The translations under genes were made by a program, and so were the position numbers. DNA of 7,824 nt from Clostridiales bacterium. Its GTDB lineage: Bacteria > Bacillota_A > Clostridia > Saccharofermentanales > Saccharofermentanaceae. The notes under the pieces are model-generated. The model had not been told where the DNA came from and searched no databases. It saw only the letters and a program-made list of their open reading frames with translations. Each line of letters begins with the position of its first letter. Position 1 is the first letter of the stretch. Below, one piece after another: positions 1-6,846 of the stretch. Location of the stretch: positions 1 through 7,824 of the forward strand of contig JAGCGE010000074.1 of the NCBI GenBank assembly GCA_017649745.1, in the 5' to 3' direction.

Positions 1-423
1 AACCTTTATATCACGACAGATGACGGTTCATATGGTCGCAAGGGACTTGTAACTGAAGTCATCAAGGATCTTGTCGAAAACGAAGGCAAGAAATATGATC
101 TTTGCGTTTCGATCGGACCTATGATCATGATGAAATTCTGTGTGCTTACAACTAAGAATTACAACATCCCTACGATCGTCAGCATGAACCCTATCATGGT
201 TGACGGAACAGGAATGTGCGGAGCTTGCAGACTTACAGTAGGTGATGAGGTTAAGTTCGCATGTATTGACGGTCCTGAGTTCGACGGATACAAAGTTAAT
301 TTCGACGAAGCTATGGATCGAATGAGATTATATAAGACCGAAGAGGGAAGAGCCCTTCTTAAACTTAAGGAAGGCGATACGCACCACGGCGGATGCGGAC
401 ACTGCGGAGGTGATGAGAAATGA
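1..423 (+). CDS. nfnA: NfnA, FAD/[2Fe-2S] subunit of NADH-dependent ferredoxin:NADP+ oxidoreductase (3' part)
   Basis: This is the C-terminal 140 residues of a ferredoxin-NADP+ reductase-like subunit; the reading frame is open from the left edge, so the true start lies outside. The family (NfnA/NfnS, related to SudB and PyrK) carries FAD and NAD(H) sites plus one [2Fe-2S] cluster, and with NfnB it couples NADH and reduced ferredoxin oxidation to NADP+ reduction in the cytoplasm. Seen here: the end of the nucleotide-binding domain (SIGPMIMMKF, fragment residues 38-46) and the cluster motif VDGTGMCGACR with a later FACIDGPEFDG. Cys73, Cys76 and Cys88 are the likely ligands, and Asp68 sits where PyrK has its first Cys, which points to NfnA rather than PyrK. 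The tail has a further CGHC pair (Cys132, Cys135). The stop overlaps the nfnB start by 4 bp, so the two are co-translated. SudB-type sulfide dehydrogenase is the main alternative name. Confidence 0.9.
   Translation, partial: NLYITTDDGSYGRKGLVTEVIKDLVENEGKKYDLCVSIGPMIMMKFCVLTTKNYNIPTIVSMNPIMVDGTGMCGACRLTVGDEVKFACIDGPEFDGYKVNFDEAMDRMRLYKTEEGRALLKLKEGDTHHGGCGHCGGDEK
406..410 (+). promoter_or_regulatory. Ribosome binding site of nfnB
   Basis: GGAGG, continuing as GGAGGTGATG, is a near-perfect anti-16S match. It lies inside the last codons of nfnA, 9 nt before the ATG at 420. It fixes the nfnB start and supports translation through the ATGA overlap. Confidence 0.8.
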
Positions 424-1805
424 GTAACGAGAGAGTACCTATTAAGGAACAGGAACCTCTTATCAGAGCGAAGAATTTCGACGAGGTTTGTCTTGGATAT
501 AATGATGAGGAAGCTGCTCTTGAAGCATCAAGATGTCTTAACTGCAAAAATCCTCAGTGTGTAACAGGCTGTCCAGTTAATATCAATATTCCTGGCTTTA
601 TCTCAAGGCTTAAGGAAAACGATATCAAAGGAGCTTATGAGGTATTGACTCTTTCTAGTTCTCTTCCTGCTGTATGCGGAAGAGTATGTCCTCAAGAAAC
701 TCAGTGTGAATCTAAGTGTATAAGAGGAATAAAGGGTGAAGCTGTTGCTATCGGTAAGCTCGAAAGATATGTTGCTGACAAGGCCAGAGAAGAAGGCATT
801 AAGCCAAGCAGGTTAGCAGAGAGTAACGGACACAAGGTTGCTATAGTTGGCGCCGGTCCGTCAGGATTAACATGCGCCGGTGATCTTGCAAAACTCGGTT
901 ATGATGTAACGATCTTTGAAGCACTTCATGAAGCAGGTGGAGTTCTTACATATGGTATCCCTGAGTTCAGACTTCCGAAGGAAAAAGTTGTAAGAGCTGA
1001 GATCGAGAACGTTAAGTCTCTCGGTGTTAAGATAGAGACTGATGTCGTTATCGGAAGATCAGTTACTATCGATGAACTTATTGAAAGCGAAGGATTCGAA
1101 GCTGTATTTATCGGTTCAGGTGCAGGTCTTCCTATGTTCATGAAGATCCCTGGTGAGAATGCCAAGGGTGTATTTTCAGCTAACGAATATCTTACAAGAA
1201 GCAATCTCATGAAAGCTTTCAGAGACGATTATGATACACCAATCTTGAAGTCAGCCAAGACAGTTGTCGTAGGTGGCGGAAACGTTGCTATGGACGCTGC
1301 AAGAACTGCTTTAAGACTTGGTTCTGAAGTAACAGTCGTTTATAGAAGAAGTGAGAAGGAACTTCCTGCAAGAGCAGAAGAAGTACACCACGCTAAAGAA
1401 GAAGGGATCAAGTTCGAACTTCTTACGAATCCTATCGAGATCTTAATGGATGACGATAAGTGCGTAAAAGGTATCAAGTGCGTAAGGATGGAACTTGGTG
1501 AGCCTGATGCATCCGGCAGAAGAAGACCTGTTGTTGTTGAAGGTTCTGAATTCGAGATCGAGACTGATTCAGTTATCATGGCTCTCGGAACATCTCCTAA
1601 TCCTCTTATCGCAAAGACGACAAAAGGACTTGAAGTTAATAACAAGAAGTGTATCGTTGTAACTGAGGAGACTGGAAAGACAACGAAGGAAGGTGTCTAT
1701 GCCGGTGGCGATGCAGTAACAGGTGCTGCAACTGTAATCCTTGCAATGGGTGCAGGTAAAAAGGCTGCTCAGGGTATACACGAATACCTAAGCGGAAACA
1801 AGTGA
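420..1805 (+). CDS. nfnB: NfnB, large subunit of NADH-dependent ferredoxin:NADP+ oxidoreductase (GltA/glutamate synthase small-subunit family)
   Basis: This 461-residue flavoprotein is full length for the family, often labelled NADPH-dependent glutamate synthase or GltA. The N-terminal ferredoxin-like part has two [4Fe-4S] motifs: Cys39, 42, 47, 51 and Cys86, 90, 96, 100. An FAD-binding Rossmann motif GAGPSG lies at 144-149, an NADP(H)-binding motif GGGNVAMDA at 285-293 followed by VYRR (307-310), and the second FAD motif YAGGDAVTGA at 427-436. In NfnAB this subunit carries the bifurcating FAD, accepts electrons through the clusters from ferredoxin and reduces NADP+. The direct upstream partner with an NfnA-type [2Fe-2S] site makes NfnB much more likely than glutamate synthase, as no glutamate synthase large subunit is adjacent. 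The start is fixed by the strong ribosome binding site at 406-410 and the 4-bp overlap with nfnA. Confidence 0.9.
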   Translation: MSNERVPIKEQEPLIRAKNFDEVCLGYNDEEAALEASRCLNCKNPQCVTGCPVNINIPGFISRLKENDIKGAYEVLTLSSSLPAVCGRVCPQETQCESKCIRGIKGEAVAIGKLERYVADKAREEGIKPSRLAESNGHKVAIVGAGPSGLTCAGDLAKLGYDVTIFEALHEAGGVLTYGIPEFRLPKEKVVRAEIENVKSLGVKIETDVVIGRSVTIDELIESEGFEAVFIGSGAGLPMFMKIPGENAKGVFSANEYLTRSNLMKAFRDDYDTPILKSAKTVVVGGGNVAMDAARTALRLGSEVTVVYRRSEKELPARAEEVHHAKEEGIKFELLTNPIEILMDDDKCVKGIKCVRMELGEPDASGRRRPVVVEGSEFEIETDSVIMALGTSPNPLIAKTTKGLEVNNKKCIVVTEETGKTTKEGVYAGGDAVTGAATVILAMGAGKKAAQGIHEYLSGNK

Positions 1806-1822
1806 TCTAAGAGGTAAAACTA

Positions 1823-2452
1823 ATGGCAGATATGAGATATCAGAGAAACGAACTTCTTGCTCAGAAAGTCATCAAGGGGATCAACTCCCGTAACATGACA
1901 GGCTACTATGCTAAGGATAAGGAGGAAGCTCTTAAGACAGCTTTATCTCTTATTCCTGAAGGCAGCAGTATCTCAATGGGCGGTGCGATGAGTGTTCATG
2001 AGATAGGCTTATCAGAAGCGCTTAAGAATGGCAATTATGATTTCATCGACAGAGATGCATATGAAGATAAGAGGAAAGCAATGCTTCTTGCATACGATGC
2101 TGATTTCTTCCTTTCCAGTGCGAATTCCATTACTGAAGATGGTGTGATCATCAACATCGACGGTAACTCCAACAGAGTATCTGCGATCGCTCAGGGACCT
2201 AAGAAGGTCATATTCATCGTCGGTATGAATAAGGTCTGTCCTGATGTCGATTCGGCCATGAAGCGTGCAAGAAATGTTGCTGCTCCGATCAATGCCCAGA
2301 GGTTTGGTCTTGATACACCTTGCGCTAAGACCGGTTCATGCATGAACTGTAAGTCTCCTGACACGATCTGCTGTCAGTTCCTGATCACAAGGTTTTCGAG
2401 ACATAAGGACAGGATACATGTGATCCTGGTAAATGATGATCTCGGTTATTGA
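1823..2452 (+). CDS. Stand-alone LUD-domain protein (LutC/YkgG-related, former DUF162)
   Basis: This 209-residue protein belongs to the LUD family, known from the LutB/LutC subunits of lactate oxidation, but here as a single-domain stand-alone form whose reaction is not established. Seen: the conserved loops SMGGAMSVHEIG (51-62), SSANSITEDG (98-107) and NIDGNSNRVSA (111-121), then GPKKVIFIVGMNKV (125-138). Near the C-terminus is a Cys-rich segment with Cys167, 173, 176, 183 and 184, which could hold a metal or Fe-S centre; that is inference. The start is supported by AAGAGGT at 1809-1815, 7 nt before ATG. It lies 17 bp after nfnB with no terminator between, so it is probably the third gene of the nfn operon and may feed or draw redox equivalents from it. 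No LutA or LutB is present in the window, so lactate oxidation cannot be claimed. Confidence 0.85.
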   Translation: MADMRYQRNELLAQKVIKGINSRNMTGYYAKDKEEALKTALSLIPEGSSISMGGAMSVHEIGLSEALKNGNYDFIDRDAYEDKRKAMLLAYDADFFLSSANSITEDGVIINIDGNSNRVSAIAQGPKKVIFIVGMNKVCPDVDSAMKRARNVAAPINAQRFGLDTPCAKTGSCMNCKSPDTICCQFLITRFSRHKDRIHVILVNDDLGY

Positions 2453-2484
2453 TCTTTTCGAAAACATTAATGATATGAAGATTA

Positions 2485-2520
2485 AAAGACGGTTGTCGAT
2501 GGCAACCGTTTTTCTTGTTT
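2485..2520 (+). terminator. Rho-independent terminator of the nfnA-nfnB-LUD operon
   Basis: A 9-bp stem (ACGGTTGTC at 2489-2497 with GGCAACCGT at 2501-2509, one G-T pair) closes a 3-nt loop and runs straight into TTTTTCTTGTTTTT. A short A-run before the stem can extend it by pairing with the T-run. It lies 36 bp after the LUD stop codon and ends this operon. Confidence 0.9.
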
Positions 2521-2542
2521 TTCGAGAGAATATGAGTATCAT
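2515..2542 (+). promoter_or_regulatory. Possible promoter of the YD-repeat lipoprotein gene
   Basis: TTGTTT (2515-2520) and TATCAT (2537-2542) are separated by 16 bp, each matching the sigma-70/sigma-A boxes only partly. It sits at the end of the terminator T-run and 34 bp before the start codon. A separate promoter is expected here because the terminator isolates the gene, but this exact placement is weak. Confidence 0.35.
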
Positions 2543-2576
2543 ATTGTAAGGATTATTTAAGGGTATTGGGGTATTT

Positions 2577-3503
2577 ATGAAAAGATCAGCTTTGATATTG
2601 TGTGTTATCATGGCTATTGGCCTTTTGTCGGCATGCTCGAAAGACCAGCCTGAAGCAACACAAACATCAGCCGATACAATAGAGACTACGACGGTTACTT
2701 CGGAAACAACAGCGCTTCCGACTTTGACACCTTCTCCAACTCCTACTCCGATACCGTCACCGATTTATGTAGAAGAGATGTATTCAATACGTGCCAACGG
2801 CGACAGGATATTGTCTTCTGTAGAGAAGACGCAGGATGATCATATAGTTTATTCAGCGTTGTATTTCCTGAGCGGACACGGTATCAGCGATGAGGTGTTT
2901 TACGAATATGACGATAACGGTCTTTTGATTGGCACGGTATCAACAAATACTGTCAAGAAGGACGATTATATCACTTCAAGGAATTATTGTGATATCGATC
3001 ATGACAGTAACGGCAACATCACGAAGAAGACGTATGAGAGTTATGAGGTCGATCCTGATACATCTGAGGAAACGTATTCTGCAACTTATGTGATCGACTA
3101 TGAATATGATGACGAAGACCGCCTTATAAGCGAGAGATATTATGATCAGACAACAGGGAAGACCAGCTATGAGAATTCATATGAATATGATGAAAACGGA
3201 CGCCTTTCAGCCATGATCAGCATTTCGCAGTACGGAACCGAGAAGACAGTCTATACTTATAGCGGTGATCTCCTGATCAACGAGAAGAGGTATCTTTCGG
3301 ATCAGCTTTGCTATGAGACAGATCATCAGTATGACGAGAATGGTAATGAGATACTACGAACAGAGACATCATATGACCATACTCATTGGGAGACTGACAC
3401 ATGTCAGAGTTATTTCGAATACGATGAAGAGGGCAGGGTAATAAAGAGCGGTAACTACGATTATCCTGAGAACTATAGCGAATACGTATATTACACAGAG
3501 TGA
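2577..3503 (+). CDS. Surface lipoprotein with degenerate YD (RHS-like) repeats
   Basis: This 308-residue exported lipoprotein has no function I can name. The signal peptide is clear: MKR, a hydrophobic stretch at 5-17, and the lipobox LSAC at 17-20, so Cys20 would be lipidated and the protein anchored outside the cytoplasmic membrane. Residues 21-63 form a Thr/Ser/Pro spacer ending in TPSPTPTPIPSP. The rest is built of about seven YD-like units of the form (E/Q)YD-x-(N/E)G-x-(L/I), at roughly 110, 141, 176, 203, 226, 251 and 281, spaced 23-35 residues apart. Such repeats form beta-rich shells in RHS and teneurin proteins; here no toxin, core domain or transmembrane region follows, so it is a short free-standing version. 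The ribosome binding site before ATG 2577 is poor (AAGGG at 2559-2563 is far), so expression may be low. It is a lone gene between a terminator and a convergent operon, whose last gene it overlaps by 13 bp. Confidence 0.8.
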   Translation: MKRSALILCVIMAIGLLSACSKDQPEATQTSADTIETTTVTSETTALPTLTPSPTPTPIPSPIYVEEMYSIRANGDRILSSVEKTQDDHIVYSALYFLSGHGISDEVFYEYDDNGLLIGTVSTNTVKKDDYITSRNYCDIDHDSNGNITKKTYESYEVDPDTSEETYSATYVIDYEYDDEDRLISERYYDQTTGKTSYENSYEYDENGRLSAMISISQYGTEKTVYTYSGDLLINEKRYLSDQLCYETDHQYDENGNEILRTETSYDHTHWETDTCQSYFEYDEEGRVIKSGNYDYPENYSEYVYYTE

Positions 3504-4003
3504 TCTCTGTATTCGATACAATCGTCAACGTAATATCCTGCTGCATTAGACAGTTCGATCTCACCTTCATGATCGATCTTCTTAACTGCTTTAGCAGGGC
3601 TTCCGATGATCATAGTATTATCTTCGAAGACCTTGTTCTGAGTAACGAGTGCTCCTGCACCGACTATACAATTCTTACCGATAACAGCTCCGTTTAAAAC
3701 AGTCGCGCTCATTCCGATCAAAGTATTATCTCCGATCGTGCAACTGTGCAAAACAGCATTATGTCCAACAGTTACATTGTTACCGATCTTGATCTCTTTA
3801 TCGATCTCACAGTGCAGTGTGCAGTTGTCCTGAATGTTAGATCTGGAACCGATAGTGATCGGCGCCATATCGCCTCTGATAACTGCGGAGAACCATACTG
3901 AGGAATCAGTTCCTATGGTTACATCGCCTATGATATCTGCAGATGGCGCTATGTAGCATGACTCGTCTATCTTAGGGCTCTTGCCCTTGTAATCCATTAT
4001 CAT
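3491..4003 (-). CDS. Gamma-carbonic-anhydrase family hexapeptide-repeat protein (YrdA/PaaY-like)
   Basis: This 170-residue left-handed beta-helix protein shows repeated [LIV]-G-x4 hexapeptides (for example VTIGTDSSVW and IGNNVTVGHNAVLH). Residues matching the gamma-carbonic anhydrase site are present, numbered from the chosen start: Arg43 and Asp45 in VIRGDMAP, and the metal-ligand histidines His64 (CTLHCE), His81 and His86 (GHNAVLH). The family forms trimers with Zn or Fe at subunit interfaces; many bacterial members have weak or unproven CO2 hydration activity, so carbonic anhydrase is plausible rather than shown. A TTG five codons upstream is also in frame, but the ATG at 4003 is preferred because GAGG (4009-4012 on this strand) lies 5 nt before it. 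That site overlaps the RNase J stop, so translation is likely coupled. It is the last gene of the operon, and its 3' end overlaps the lipoprotein gene. Confidence 0.88.
   Translation of the reverse strand: MIMDYKGKSPKIDESCYIAPSADIIGDVTIGTDSSVWFSAVIRGDMAPITIGSRSNIQDNCTLHCEIDKEIKIGNNVTVGHNAVLHSCTIGDNTLIGMSATVLNGAVIGKNCIVGAGALVTQNKVFEDNTMIIGSPAKAVKKIDHEGEIELSNAAGYYVDDCIEYRDHSV
3495..3510. repeat. Perfect inverted repeat over the two convergent stop codons
   Basis: ACAGAG-TGAT-CTCTGT forms a 6-bp stem with a 4-nt loop. The lipoprotein TGA stop lies in the loop, and the carbonic anhydrase-like gene's stop lies just outside. No T-run follows on either strand, so it is not a standard intrinsic terminator. 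It could be a weak bidirectional one or a 3'-end stabilising hairpin. Confidence 0.45.
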
Positions 4004-4008
4004 ATTAA

Positions 4009-4012
4009 CCTC
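4009..4012 (-). promoter_or_regulatory. Ribosome binding site of the gamma-carbonic-anhydrase-like gene
   Basis: GAGG on the minus strand, 5 nt before the ATG at 4003 and overlapping the TGA stop of RNase J. It decides between the ATG at 4003 and the in-frame TTG at 4018, which begins upstream of this site. Confidence 0.65.
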
Positions 4013-5783
4013 ACACAAGATTAGTTACGCACACGAGGATACCCGGGCGTCTCTTCGTTTTTTCGACGAGGAAGCTCTTTATAGATTCACGGAACTGTCT
4101 TGAATAAGCATAGGATTCAAGATCCTTGTTCTTCGCCTTGTCGGAGGCAAGAAGAGCCATGGCCTTAGCACCGCAAGCTTTATGAAGTTCTTCCTTCTCA
4201 TCCTCGAAAATAAATCCGAGCGAATTAACTTGTGGAGGACAGTACAGATTGCCGTTCCTGTCGAGAGTGATCGAGATCGCGATACAACCGTCTTCTCCGA
4301 GCATACGTCTGTCGCTGAATATCCTGTTGCCGATATCACTTGTGCTGGAACCGTCGATAAGTACAGCCTGAGCAGGAACGTTACCATTGATCCTTGCTTT
4401 GTTAGGACGTACCTCGAGTACATCTCCGTTGTTTAAGATAAAGATGTTATCTTCTTCAGTTCCGAGTGATTTAGCAAGTTCCTTATGCTTGTAGAGCATC
4501 CTGTATTCGCCGTGTACAGGGATGAAGTACTTAGGCTTGATAAGGCTATGAAGAAGCTTAAGCTCGTTTCTGTAAGCGTGTCCTGATACGTGAACGTCAG
4601 CAAGGGACTCGTAGATAACATGAGCACCTCTTCTGAAAAGTTCGTTGATGACACGATAGATTGGTTTCTCGTTACCAGGGATCGGATGAGCTGAGATGAT
4701 TACAGTGTCACCAGCCTGGATCTCGATCGATTTATGTGAAGCGAAGGCGATCCTTGAAAGAGCACTCATTGGCTCTGCCTGGCTACCTGTTGTAAGGATA
4801 ACGATCTCGTCCGGATCGTAGTTATCAAGTTCTGAAGTATCGATAAGAGTATCAGGGAGCATACTTATATAGCCAAGTGAATTAGCTACGTTAAACGTAT
4901 TTATCATGCTCCTTCCTGAGAGGCATACATGTCTTCCGTATTTCTCTGCCGCATCGAAGATCTGCTGCATCCTGTGAACGTGGCTCGAGAAAGTTGCAAC
5001 GATGATACGTCCTTTAGTCTCCTGGAATATCCTCTGGAAAGATTCTCCAACGTGCATCTCTGAAGGTGATACGCCAGGGATCTCAACGTTAGTACTCTCA
5101 CACATGAAAAGGAGTACGCCTTCTTTTCCAAGTTCGCCGAATCTCTGAAGATTTATCGTCTTACCGTTTATAGGTGTGTAGTCTACCTTAAAGTCACCTG
5201 AATGGATGACCATACCGACAGGAGTCCTTATTGCAAGTGCATATGAATCAGCGATAGAGTGATTAACTCTTATGAACTCAACAAAGAAGTTAGTTCCTGC
5301 TTTGATGAAGTCGCCGTTCTTGCATGCGAGGAGGCTTATACCCTGTAAGCTAACTCCCTTATCCTGAAGCTTGTGTCTTACAAGTTCTACAGTAAGCTTT
5401 CCACCGTAGATAGGGCACTTAAGAACATCGAGCAGATACGGAAGGGAACCGATATGATCCTCGTGTCCGTGTGTAAGGAATATACCGCGAAGCTTATCCT
5501 TGTTTTCTACTACATAATTGAAATCCGGGATAACGGCATCGACACCCGGCATATTCTCTTCAGCAAAAGCCATTCCGACATCGACTATGATCATATCGTT
5601 TTCGTATTCGAAACATGTCATGTTCTTGCCGATCTCGCAAAGACCACCTAACGGAATGATCCTTAGTGGACTAGCCTTGCTTTGTTTTTGCTTCTTTTTC
5701 TTTGGTACTTTAGCAGTTGCAGATTTCTTCTTTGATACTTTCTTTTCTGCCTTTCCCGATTCGATTCTTTCTTCTTTTTTCAT
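4011..5783 (-). CDS. rnj: Ribonuclease J
   Basis: This 590-residue beta-CASP metallo-beta-lactamase ribonuclease acts in mRNA decay and 5' processing of rRNA and other RNAs, with 5'-to-3' exonuclease and endonuclease activity in Gram-positive bacteria. Seen: IIPLGGLCEIGKN (42-54), the metal motif LTHGHEDHIG (103-112), His175 in VNHSIADS, Asp197 in HSGDFK, and beta-CASP motifs around SGRSMINTFNVA (289-300), ISAHPIPGNE (363-372), VHVSGHA (397-403) and PVHGEYRM (422-429). The C-terminal part holds the usual dimerisation/tail domain. Residues 1-38 are a Lys-rich extension, almost without hydrophobic residues, ahead of the conserved start; without it the length matches the roughly 555 residues of Bacillus RNase J1. 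The ATG at 5783 is 1 nt after the TGA of the preceding gene, and no good ribosome binding site stands at the right distance, so translation probably depends on the upstream gene. RNase J1 versus J2 cannot be settled here, but the intact metal ligands favour an active enzyme. Confidence 0.95.
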   Translation of the reverse strand: MKKEERIESGKAEKKVSKKKSATAKVPKKKKQKQSKASPLRIIPLGGLCEIGKNMTCFEYENDMIIVDVGMAFAEENMPGVDAVIPDFNYVVENKDKLRGIFLTHGHEDHIGSLPYLLDVLKCPIYGGKLTVELVRHKLQDKGVSLQGISLLACKNGDFIKAGTNFFVEFIRVNHSIADSYALAIRTPVGMVIHSGDFKVDYTPINGKTINLQRFGELGKEGVLLFMCESTNVEIPGVSPSEMHVGESFQRIFQETKGRIIVATFSSHVHRMQQIFDAAEKYGRHVCLSGRSMINTFNVANSLGYISMLPDTLIDTSELDNYDPDEIVILTTGSQAEPMSALSRIAFASHKSIEIQAGDTVIISAHPIPGNEKPIYRVINELFRRGAHVIYESLADVHVSGHAYRNELKLLHSLIKPKYFIPVHGEYRMLYKHKELAKSLGTEEDNIFILNNGDVLEVRPNKARINGNVPAQAVLIDGSSTSDIGNRIFSDRRMLGEDGCIAISITLDRNGNLYCPPQVNSLGFIFEDEKEELHKACGAKAMALLASDKAKNKDLESYAYSRQFRESIKSFLVEKTKRRPGILVCVTNLV

Positions 5784-5784
5784 A

Positions 5785-6810
5785 TCAGTTAACTATGTAA
5801 ACCTCGCAAGATGTTGTTGAATATGATTCGCCTGCATCGGCGTAAATATCGATGTGATTTCCCTTAACTCCGGAACCCTTATCTTCTACGGTATAGTAGC
5901 CGTCTCCGCCGAGCGGATCGTTAACTACGTAGATTACAGTTCCTGCAGGGAAGATGGACCAGTCGGCAGCACATGTGACGCCTTCGGTACATGTTGATCC
6001 TGTCGCTGTGGAAGTGCTGTAAGTTCCGTCACCTAAAGGCTGAGGACCATAGAATGTTATCTTACAGTTTCCGTAGTAAGTCATGCCTTCTTTTGCTCCG
6101 TTACTAGCAGGCTGTGGCTGAGTCGGAGCTGCTGTTGCCTGAGTAGCTGCAGTTGTTGCCTGCGTTGTAGCAGCAGTCGTCTGAAGTGGGACAGGAGTTG
6201 GTGTAACAACTTTGACAGGCTCATCCTGACAAAGATCTTTAGATACGAAATTTCCGTTATATGTGTGATACCAACCGTTATCAGTTACTCCGACAACGTC
6301 GATACCTGAACCTTTTTCGATCGTCTTTACGATGTCATATTCGATGCCCGGGCCGGATCTTACGTTAAGTTCATTAGATGCATATACGAATTTGACTAAT
6401 TTAGTCTCTGTATAGGACTTTGTAGTCTCAGTTGTTACAACTGTTGTTGTATTAGTTAGACTAGCTTCAGTGGATGCATCAGTAGCAGCTACTTCGGACA
6501 CAACGGCCTCAGTTGATAACGTTGTCTCTACGACGGATTCTTCTGTAGGGATTATTACTGAAGCTTCGGAAGAAGTACCTGTTGGTTCTTCGCTTTCTGT
6601 CTCTTCAGCTGTTTCTTCTGTTGTTTCGTTTAAGAGCGCAGCAACCCTTGCATCACGCTTGACCTTGTCGCGCGCTTCCGATGCTTCGATAAGCGTTTTC
6701 ATGGTAACAACGCAGACAGCACTTATGAGCACTATCATACCGACGCTGATACCAACCTTAAGCTTCTCTTGTGTGACTTTGTATTTTGTTGTAGTTCCGA
6801 TGAACTTCAT
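5785..6810 (-). CDS. Membrane-anchored SH3b and 3D-domain cell-wall protein
   Basis: This 341-residue bitopic protein has a short cytoplasmic N-terminus, one hydrophobic segment at about 19-37, and an extracytoplasmic part. Residues 60-135 are a Thr/Glu/Ser/Val low-complexity linker. A bacterial SH3 domain follows at 140-193, recognised by LNVRSGPGIEYDIV and NGWYHTYNGNFVS. A second Thr/Ala/Gln/Pro linker spans 200-236. A 3D domain (double-psi beta-barrel, as in Bacillus YocH/YuiC) covers about 247-341. Its three namesake aspartates are seen at Asp283 (CAADW), Asp310 (VEDKG) and Asp321 (HIDIY). Related 3D proteins act on or bind peptidoglycan, in some cases as lytic transglycosylase-like muralytic enzymes; SH3b commonly binds wall peptides. 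A role in wall turnover is therefore likely, with the exact activity unknown. The ATG at 6810 is chosen over a TTG at 6825 because GGAGGAGG sits 5 nt upstream. It is the first gene of an operon with rnj. Confidence 0.85.
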   Translation of the reverse strand: MKFIGTTTKYKVTQEKLKVGISVGMIVLISAVCVVTMKTLIEASEARDKVKRDARVAALLNETTEETAEETESEEPTGTSSEASVIIPTEESVVETTLSTEAVVSEVAATDASTEASLTNTTTVVTTETTKSYTETKLVKFVYASNELNVRSGPGIEYDIVKTIEKGSGIDVVGVTDNGWYHTYNGNFVSKDLCQDEPVKVVTPTPVPLQTTAATTQATTAATQATAAPTQPQPASNGAKEGMTYYGNCKITFYGPQPLGDGTYSTSTATGSTCTEGVTCAADWSIFPAGTVIYVVNDPLGGDGYYTVEDKGSGVKGNHIDIYADAGESYSTTSCEVYIVN

Positions 6811-6815
6811 CGAGA

Positions 6816-6823
6816 CCTCCTCC
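6816..6823 (-). promoter_or_regulatory. Ribosome binding site of the SH3b/3D-domain gene
   Basis: GGAGGAGG on the minus strand, 5 nt before the ATG at 6810. The in-frame TTG at 6825 lies upstream of this site and is therefore not the likely start. Confidence 0.85.
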
Positions 6824-6846
6824 AAAAAGTGCGCATAGTTATATTA

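Noticed and set aside
420..1805. Glutamate synthase (NADPH) small subunit
   Set aside because: No large subunit is adjacent, while an NfnA-type partner overlaps its start; the NfnB assignment explains both.
4004..4018. TTG start adding five residues to the gamma-carbonic-anhydrase-like protein
   Set aside because: The GAGG site follows the TTG and fits the ATG at 4003; the added residues are not part of the conserved fold.
5518..5820. Plus-strand open frame of 100 codons
   Set aside because: It lies opposite the conserved RNase J N-terminus, has no ribosome binding site, and its sequence reflects the complementary Lys and catalytic codons.
6117..6185. Tandem DNA repeat or CRISPR-like array
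   Set aside because: The pattern is imperfect codon repetition of Thr, Ala and Gln inside a protein linker, with no spacer-repeat structure.
6811..6825. TTG start adding five residues to the SH3b/3D protein
   Set aside because: The strong GGAGGAGG lies inside this extension and is placed correctly for the ATG at 6810.
6470..6838. Plus-strand open frame of 122 codons rich in Ser and Val
   Set aside because: It is the complement of the low-complexity Thr/Glu linker of the wall protein; such repeats leave long open frames on the other strand. No family features or ribosome binding site.
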